In this document: positions 7,204 to 11,247 of the stretch, one piece after another
Position numbering within the stretch: position 1 is the first letter of the stretch
How the letters are laid out: every line of letters starts with the position of its first letter
DNA from: CAZIIK01 sp964539235
Lineage (GTDB): Bacteria; Pseudomonadota; Gammaproteobacteria; Francisellales; CACEW01
Assembly (NCBI GenBank): GCA_964539235.1
Contig: CAZIIK010000101.1
Coordinates: forward strand, 1-11,247
Direction of reading: 5' to 3'
DNA: 11,247 bases
The notes under the pieces: model-generated
The model's database searches: none
What the model was told of the DNA's origin: nothing
Seen by the model: only the letters and a program-made list of their open reading frames with translations
Made by a program: the position numbers and the translations under genes

Positions 7204-8112
7204 ACTTCGACCTCTGCTTAGTTCATCTAAGCGCGCCTCTATCTCCGCATTCGACAGTAATCCGGTTGCTGTACTAGTGATCACTTGATAAATCTGGATA
7301 AATTCGTCGACTTGTTCCGACAACAACCAGTCCGGTTCAACCGGAAAATAATTTGCCAGCACCGCTGTTCTGCTACCAGATAACCCAATCACCCGTTCCG
7401 TCACCCTTTGCACTTGAGTGCGGTCCGTGGAAAATTCGGGTTTGTAATCGACCAAGTCATTACCAGCAAAAATCGCTGCATTTTCACAACTGTATAGCGC
7501 CTCTTCGAGGTTCCTTAGATCTGGATGACCAAAACCTGCCAATGTTTTACCCTGCTTCAGCAGCGCATTGCGTTTTTGCCGCCACCAAGCTGCCAACACA
7601 GTCGGTTTGGGTTTATATTTGGGTTTATGTTCTCGATAAGCATCCTGAATCAGTGTTTCAATATAATGAGTTAAGTCCTGACATTTTTTTAAGGTGTCAA
7701 GCTCAATTTTTGCTGGGGTAACTGTAAAGGGTCCAAAGGAAAATTGTTTGGCCAATGCAGTCAGGACATATCGAATGATTTGTTCAGCCTTGGTGGTCCC
7801 TAAACAGTCATACAATAAATTTAGCGCTTCTAAACGGATCCGCGCTTGCGACAACGCCGCGCGTAAATGATCGGTCTCAGACCCAGTAATCGCCGAAGCC
7901 TGCAAGCGTTGCTTAGTCTTGTCGTCTGGTATATCAGCTAATGGCCTGCGAGGCTGATCGAATCTAGCTTCTGACCTACCCAGGGTAAAGCTTAGTTCAC
8001 CCAAGTTTTTCAACCAAGTGGGCTCATCTGGCATGATTTCAACCACACTATGACCTCTAGTAATTAAGGGTCTATATTCTTCTGACTCTGACCCTGTGCC
8101 ACCTGTAAACAT
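7201..8112 (-). CDS. Unrecognised 303-residue soluble protein, possibly the N-terminal part of the phosphatase-like protein
   Basis: I do not recognise this protein. The ATG at 8112 is preceded by AAGGA with a 7-nt spacer. An ATG at 8120 overlapping that Shine-Dalgarno opens only a two-codon frame (ATG TAT TGA), and a TTG lies at 8115. There is no signal peptide or membrane segment. Residues 1-75 are polar and Pro/Asp-rich, and 78-125 look like a long helix. A basic, repetitive KPKYKPKP stretch lies at 163-170, followed by WWRQKRNALLKQGK. The C-terminus (265-303) is again helical and runs in the same frame across a TAG into the downstream CX5R protein. The missing in-frame ATG downstream suggests that the two ORFs were, or still are, one ~1308-residue polypeptide, which would put the catalytic Cys near residue 759. 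Alternatively it is a separate partner or chaperone-like protein in an operon. A promoter lies about 31 bp upstream. Confidence 0.65.
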   Translation of the reverse strand: MFTGGTGSESEEYRPLITRGHSVVEIMPDEPTWLKNLGELSFTLGRSEARFDQPRRPLADIPDDKTKQRLQASAITGSETDHLRAALSQARIRLEALNLLYDCLGTTKAEQIIRYVLTALAKQFSFGPFTVTPAKIELDTLKKCQDLTHYIETLIQDAYREHKPKYKPKPTVLAAWWRQKRNALLKQGKTLAGFGHPDLRNLEEALYSCENAAIFAGNDLVDYKPEFSTDRTQVQRVTERVIGLSGSRTAVLANYFPVEPDWLLSEQVDEFIQIYQVITSTATGLLSNAEIEARLDELSRGRS

Positions 8113-8142
8113 CAATACATCCTTGAGCTATTGATGGCAGAT

Positions 8143-8171
8143 ATTATACGCCGAACGGCGCTGGAAAAGAA
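8143..8171 (-). promoter_or_regulatory. Predicted promoter with an overlapping inverted repeat, for the 303-residue ORF and phosphatase unit
   Basis: A perfect -10 TATAAT lies at 8148-8143 on the minus strand, with only a weak -35 (TTCTTT, 8171-8166) at 17 bp. Filling the spacer next to the -10 is a perfect inverted repeat, CGCCG-AA-CGGCG (8149-8160). Its place suggests an operator that could let a repressor block polymerase, but no regulator is known. Transcription would start near 8136, giving a leader of about 24 nt. Confidence 0.5.
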
Positions 8172-8189
8172 TAAAAAATGATCAATCTT

Positions 8190-8217
8190 AAAAGCCGTTG
8201 CATCACAGAGGTAACGG
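8190..8217 (-). terminator. Weak terminator-like hairpin downstream of rnpB
   Basis: On the minus strand CCGTT (8217-8213) pairs with AACGG (8199-8195) around a 13-nt loop, followed by GC and TTTT (8193-8190). It is the only hairpin with a T tract between the rnpB 3' end and the next promoter, so it may end the rnpB transcript. The five-pair stem and four-T tract are poor. Confidence 0.25.
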
Positions 8218-8255
8218 ATGAAGTTCGCTGTTAATGAGATTATGAAATAGTTTTT
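8218..8255 (+). repeat. 38-bp diverged repeat, copy B, containing a 10-codon ORF with a good ribosome binding site
   Basis: This is the partner of the element at 3613-3650 (30 of 38 bases identical, no gaps). Here the conserved frame starts with ATG (8218-8220) and ends with TAG (8248-8250), encoding MKFAVNEIMK. AGAGG at 8207-8211 stands 6 nt before the ATG. The element ends three bases before the 3' side of the rnpB P1 helix. Differences between the copies fall mostly at third codon positions or are conservative, which hints at peptide-level conservation, but two short copies are little evidence. Confidence 0.4.
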
Positions 8256-8257
8256 TG

Positions 8258-8663
8258 GGCAAGTCGGCCGATAAGCCGGGTTCTGTCATGGACAATCATT
8301 TATCTCGACGCAACGTCGCCGCTGCGCTCTAGCAACCTACCCGGATGCCTGACTGAAGTCGCGCATGGGTCATGCATCGACATCCCTATTTGGTCTTGCT
8401 CCACGTGGGGTTTACCTTGCCGCTTCTGTTGCCAGTTGCGCGGTGGTCTCTTACACCACCTTCTCACCCTTACCCGCGATCGATGATCGTTTCAAATATG
8501 CATGCATATTGTCAGGCGGTCTTAATCTCTTCAGCACTTTCCATCACCTTGCGGTGTCCAGGCGTTACCTGGCACGCTACCCGTTGGAGCCCGGACTTTC
8601 CTCTGTTGCAACGCAATCGTTCTTTAAAACGATACGCAACAGCGACTGCCTGGCCAACTTGCC
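8258..8663 (-). ncRNA. rnpB: RNase P RNA (type A)
   Basis: This is the catalytic RNA of RNase P, which removes the 5' leader of tRNA precursors. Minus-strand landmarks match E. coli M1 RNA in order. GAGGAAAGTCCGGGCTCC is the 5' side of P4, near 8600. Then come CCAGGTAACGCCTGG and AAGGGTGAGAAGGTGG...GTAAGAG, followed by GGTAAACCCCACGTGGAGCAAGACCAAATAGG across the P8-P15 side. The 3' end holds TGTCCATGACAGAACCCGGCTTATCG. The ends are set by the 12-bp P1 helix: GGCAAGTTGGCC (8663-8652) pairs with GGCCGACTTGCC (8269-8258) with one G-U pair. Length is about 406 nt, slightly longer than E. coli (377). The P12 region differs: it can form two small hairpins, including a 16-bp palindrome at 8495-8510. 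Mature ends may differ by a few bases. Confidence 0.96.
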
Positions 8664-8669
8664 GAGCGC

Positions 8670-8698
8670 ATTATACGCAGTTTGCGCCATGAAGACAG
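8670..8698 (-). promoter_or_regulatory. rnpB promoter
   Basis: On the minus strand TATAAT (8675-8670) is preceded at 17 bp by CTGTCT (8698-8693) and followed by the GC-rich discriminator GCGCTC. The first P1 base, G at 8663, is seven bases downstream of the -10, as expected for a transcription start that is also the mature 5' end. The -10 and discriminator (TATAATGCGC) are identical to those of the promoter at 3456. Confidence 0.7.
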
Positions 8699-8729
8699 TT
8701 AAAAAGCGACTACAACCTTTATATCTCAT

Positions 8730-8909
8730 ATGTATGGCCATTATATTAATCGCCGTTGTGGCACGATGGTGATAATGTTGCGTGCGGCGACTGTCAATGG
8801 TGCGATGTGTTGTGACGTCTCTTATATTGATACCATGACACCTGATCAAGATATGCAACAGTTGGTCGATGGTATTTTTGCCGCACTGGATGCTGCCATT
8901 GCTGTCTAA
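8730..8909 (+). pseudogene. Short ORF or gene remnant upstream of acs
   Basis: This 59-codon frame (ATG 8730, TAA 8907-8909) ends 23 bp before the acs start. Its second half (ATVNGAMCCDVSYIDTM, then TPDQDMQQLVDGIFAALDAA) looks like the C-terminal helix of a real protein. The tail is in the style of PLP-dependent aminotransferase ends, though that likeness is weak. The first half looks non-coding, and no good ribosome binding site precedes any of its ATGs. The frame is closed upstream by TAA at 8700-8702, next to the rnpB promoter. It may be the 3' remnant of a gene lost upstream of acs, a real small protein, or chance. Confidence 0.3.
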
Positions 8910-8932
8910 CCCAACACATCAGGGATTTATGT

Positions 8933-10858
8933 ATGAACGACGCGCAGTATCAACAGCTTTACCAACACTCCATCGAATCACCTGAAACTTTCTGGGCTGA
9001 ACAAGCACAGAGTCTAACCTGGCACAAGCCATTTACTGAAGTGTTATCGGGGTCGTTAGCCCAAGGTGATGTACGTTGGTTTGCTGATGGTGAACTCAAT
9101 GCCTGTGTTAACTGTGTGGATCGCCATCTGGCAGAACATGGCGACAAAACCGCCATTATTTGGGAAGCCGATGAACAGGGGCATAGCCAACGGATCAGTT
9201 TTGCCGATTTACATACACGCATTTGTCGTTTTGCCAACGTGCTAAAACAACAAGTCGTCACTAAAGGCGATCGAGTCTGCTTATACATGCCCATGATCCC
9301 TGAAGCGGCCGTCTCCATGCTGGCCTGCGCGCGCATCGGTGCTGTGCATTCTGTGGTATTTGGCGGTTTTTCACCCGAATCAATTCGCAGTCGCATTCAA
9401 GATGCACACTGCCATTGCGTCATTACCGCCGACACAGTTTACCGTGGTGGGAGTATGATTCCGTTTAAAGCCAACGTCGACCAAGTCGTTGCACAGTGTG
9501 ACTGTGTTGAAACGGTTTTAGTCATCCGCCATACGGGCGAAAAAATCGACTGGATAGACAATCGTGATGTGGATTACCAGCTGGCTGCGCAGACCGTGTC
9601 TGCTGATTGCCCAGCAACGGTTATGTCGGCGGAAGATCCACTGTTTATTTTGTACACCTCCGGCTCAACCGGTTCACCGAAAGGGGTTTTGCATACCACA
9701 GGCGGTTATTTACTCTACGCCAGCTTGACGCACCGCACCGTGTTTGGCATTGAACACGATGATGTGTATTGGTGCACGGCCGATGTTGGTTGGATCACCG
9801 GCCATTCGTATATCGTGTATGGACCATTGGCCAATGCAACCACCACTTTGATGTTTGAAGGCACACCGAATTACCCTGATGTCAGCCGTTTTTGGCACAT
9901 TGTCGACACACATGCCGTCAATGTTTTCTACACCGCGCCGACTGCGATTCGTGCCTTAATGGCACACGGTAACGCATCACTGCAAAGTACACATCGCCAA
10001 AGCCTGCGGGTTTTGGGTTCTGTTGGTGAACCGATTAATCCTGAAGCCTGGCAGTGGTATTTTGATCAAGTCGGTCAGAAACGCTGCCCCACCATGGATA
10101 CCTGGTGGCAGACTGAAACTGGCGGTTTCATGATCGCACCTCCTTTTGCTGCGCAACAACAAAAGCCAGGCGCTGCCATGCGACCTTTTTTCGGCATTCA
10201 ACCAGTATTGGCGGATACACAGGGCAAAGAACTCGCCGTTGAAGCAGAAGGCGATTTGCTGATCAAATACCCTTGGCCCGGCATGATGCGCACAGTGTAT
10301 GGTGACCATCAACGCTTTATGGAAACGTATTTATCTGCTTTTCCGGGCTATTACTGCAGTGGCGACGGCGCCAAACGTGATGCTGACGGCGACATTTGGA
10401 TCACTGGTCGCACCGATGATGTGCTGAATGTTTCAGTCGACCGTTTAGGCACAGCAGAAATCGAAATTGCTTTAGTCCTACACGAAGCCGTTGCTGAAGC
10501 CGCGATTGTTGGCATACCGCATGCGATTAAAGGCGAAGGCATCTATGCCTACGTCACATTGGTGCCGGACGCGAAACCAACGGATGATTTAAAACGTATA
10601 TTGGTACAACTGGTGCGCCAACACATCGGTCCGATTGCCACCATCGACACCATTCAATGGACAGAAGCCGTGCCGAAAACCCGTTCTGGCAAAATCATGC
10701 GCCGCCTGCTGCGCAAAATCGCTACGGGGCAGTACTCAGCTTTGGGGGATACCAGCACATTGGCCAATCCAGACTGCATCGATGCCTTAATAGCCGACCA
10801 TCAAGCACTGAAGGCTGCTGCCGAAGTTATGAAACAGCCTGATAAAGGAAGTCTGTAA
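8933..10858 (+). CDS. acs: Acetyl-CoA synthetase (AMP-forming)
   Basis: The enzyme makes acetyl-CoA from acetate, ATP and CoA through acetyl-AMP, in the cytoplasm. It has 641 residues (E. coli 652). The ATG at 8933 follows AGGGA with a 7-nt spacer; an overlapping ATG at 8929 is out of frame. The N-terminal Acs domain (about 15-70) leads into the adenylation core. Motifs are YTSGSTGSPKG (241-251, ATP), a WCTADVGWITGHSY acetate-pocket segment (280-293), GSVGEPINPEAW (362-373) and WWQTETGG (391-398). The C-terminal lid carries GRTDDVLNV (492-500) and PKTRSGKIMRR (581-591), whose Lys587 is the catalytic lysine that Pat-type acetyltransferases modify and CobB-type deacylases restore. One deviation stands out: the usual NVSGHR reads NVSVDR (499-504). 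No convincing promoter was found. Propionyl-CoA synthetase is less likely given the overall close match to Acs. The 3' end overlaps the convergent gene by 32 bp. Confidence 0.95.
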   Translation: MNDAQYQQLYQHSIESPETFWAEQAQSLTWHKPFTEVLSGSLAQGDVRWFADGELNACVNCVDRHLAEHGDKTAIIWEADEQGHSQRISFADLHTRICRFANVLKQQVVTKGDRVCLYMPMIPEAAVSMLACARIGAVHSVVFGGFSPESIRSRIQDAHCHCVITADTVYRGGSMIPFKANVDQVVAQCDCVETVLVIRHTGEKIDWIDNRDVDYQLAAQTVSADCPATVMSAEDPLFILYTSGSTGSPKGVLHTTGGYLLYASLTHRTVFGIEHDDVYWCTADVGWITGHSYIVYGPLANATTTLMFEGTPNYPDVSRFWHIVDTHAVNVFYTAPTAIRALMAHGNASLQSTHRQSLRVLGSVGEPINPEAWQWYFDQVGQKRCPTMDTWWQTETGGFMIAPPFAAQQQKPGAAMRPFFGIQPVLADTQGKELAVEAEGDLLIKYPWPGMMRTVYGDHQRFMETYLSAFPGYYCSGDGAKRDADGDIWITGRTDDVLNVSVDRLGTAEIEIALVLHEAVAEAAIVGIPHAIKGEGIYAYVTLVPDAKPTDDLKRILVQLVRQHIGPIATIDTIQWTEAVPKTRSGKIMRRLLRKIATGQYSALGDTSTLANPDCIDALIADHQALKAAAEVMKQPDKGSL

Positions 10859-11247
10859 AGTCGATTATTCTGTAGAAATAATCTGCATCTATGATTTTTT
10901 CAGAAACGCCACTGATATGGATGATGACGGGTAGTACAACCGTGTTTTTTGGTTTTTTCAAAGCATCAATTTTATGCTGCACTTCAGAGATGACTGTCTG
11001 TTCAAGTTTGTTTCGGCTAAATTTTATTTCGATCAGATATAGAGTTTTGTATTTCGTCTGCATCAGATAGTCTGCTTGGCAACCTTTATGGGGCTTTGTG
11101 CCCCTTTGAAAAAATGGACCATCCATTTCAATTTCATTCAAGGATAGGCTTAATGCTTCTAATACATATTTTGTATTGTTTAACACCAGGTTTTCAAATT
11201 GTGAGTTAATGTCAAATCTGGTGTATGGGATGGTTAAGCGGCCTTCC
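10827..11247 (-). CDS. C-terminal part of an AAA-type ATPase with PD-(D/E)xK nuclease-like domain (cut by window edge)
   Basis: About 139 residues are visible and the frame is open to the right edge, so the start lies outside. GTG at 11186 is internal: coding-like sequence (TIPYTRFDINSQFENL) runs upstream of it. The visible part contains GCQADYLMQT followed by LYLIEIKFS, that is Asp then Glu-x-Lys, the core of the PD-(D/E)xK fold, then a helix with SEVQHKI. From memory this order (DYLIQT, CEIKFS, DEVQ.KI, PVLIHVSGVSE, YFFRIIDF) is the C-terminal domain of a widespread group of predicted AAA ATPases of unknown role, often in accessory DNA. The ATPase part cannot be seen here. The stop at 10827-10829 lies inside the acs coding sequence, so the two genes overlap tail to tail. 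Confidence 0.7.
   Translation of the reverse strand, partial: EGRLTIPYTRFDINSQFENLVLNNTKYVLEALSLSLNEIEMDGPFFQRGTKPHKGCQADYLMQTKYKTLYLIEIKFSRNKLEQTVISEVQHKIDALKKPKNTVVLPVIIHISGVSEKIIDADYFYRIIDFTDFLYQAVS

Noticed and set aside
8113..8200. PmrA- or CpxR-type effector regulatory box upstream of the 303-residue ORF
   Set aside because: No tandem motif at a plausible promoter position; CTTAA-like strings are too short to count.
8365..8692. Plus-strand open frames of over 100 codons across 8365-8692
   Set aside because: They are antisense to rnpB, whose structure and conserved motifs explain the sequence.
10863..10900. GATTATT/AATAATC hairpin with a later T run, as an acs terminator
   Set aside because: The stem is all AT apart from its closing pair and the T run is 11 nt away. 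It lies in coding sequence of the convergent gene.

Overview
The window looks like a stretch of chromosome from a gammaproteobacterium, probably a host-associated or intracellular one of the Legionellales type. This placement is inference. It rests on a bacterial type A RNase P RNA close to the E. coli sequence, an Acs close to the enterobacterial enzyme, and a large membrane-anchored protein with the catalytic signature of phosphoinositide phosphatase effectors (SopB/IpgD, INPP4, Legionella SidF). Base composition is moderate, with no obvious insertion sequence, tRNA or CRISPR.

Layout from left to right. An RND (HAE-1 type) efflux permease lies on the minus strand (118-3201) with its own promoter and no adjacent membrane fusion protein. 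An AT-rich divergent intergenic region follows. On the plus strand it carries a strong promoter with an rRNA-like discriminator and a roughly 200-nt structured leader, then a small exported protein (3673-4176). Converging on that gene with a 9-nt gap is a minus-strand two-ORF unit: a 303-residue unknown protein (7201-8112), then a ~985-residue protein (4186-7143) with a CX5R phosphatase motif and four C-terminal membrane segments. The two ORFs are in the same frame and separated by a single TAG, with no ATG between them in that frame. They may be one ~1308-residue protein interrupted by an amber codon, or two translationally linked proteins.

Next comes rnpB on the minus strand (8258-8663), with a clear P1 helix and promoter. 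A diverged copy of a ~38-bp element, also found in the leader at 3613-3650, abuts its 3' end. A short plus-strand ORF follows, perhaps a gene remnant, then acs (8933-10858), acetyl-CoA synthetase, which converts acetate to acetyl-CoA. The right edge holds the C-terminal part of a minus-strand protein with a PD-(D/E)xK nuclease-like domain, of the kind attached to AAA-type ATPases. Its 3' end overlaps that of acs by 32 bp.

The genes do not form one pathway. Efflux, RNase P and acetate activation are housekeeping. The most distinctive element is the candidate effector unit at 4186-8112, whose broken or recoded reading frame and 3' hairpin deserve the closest look.
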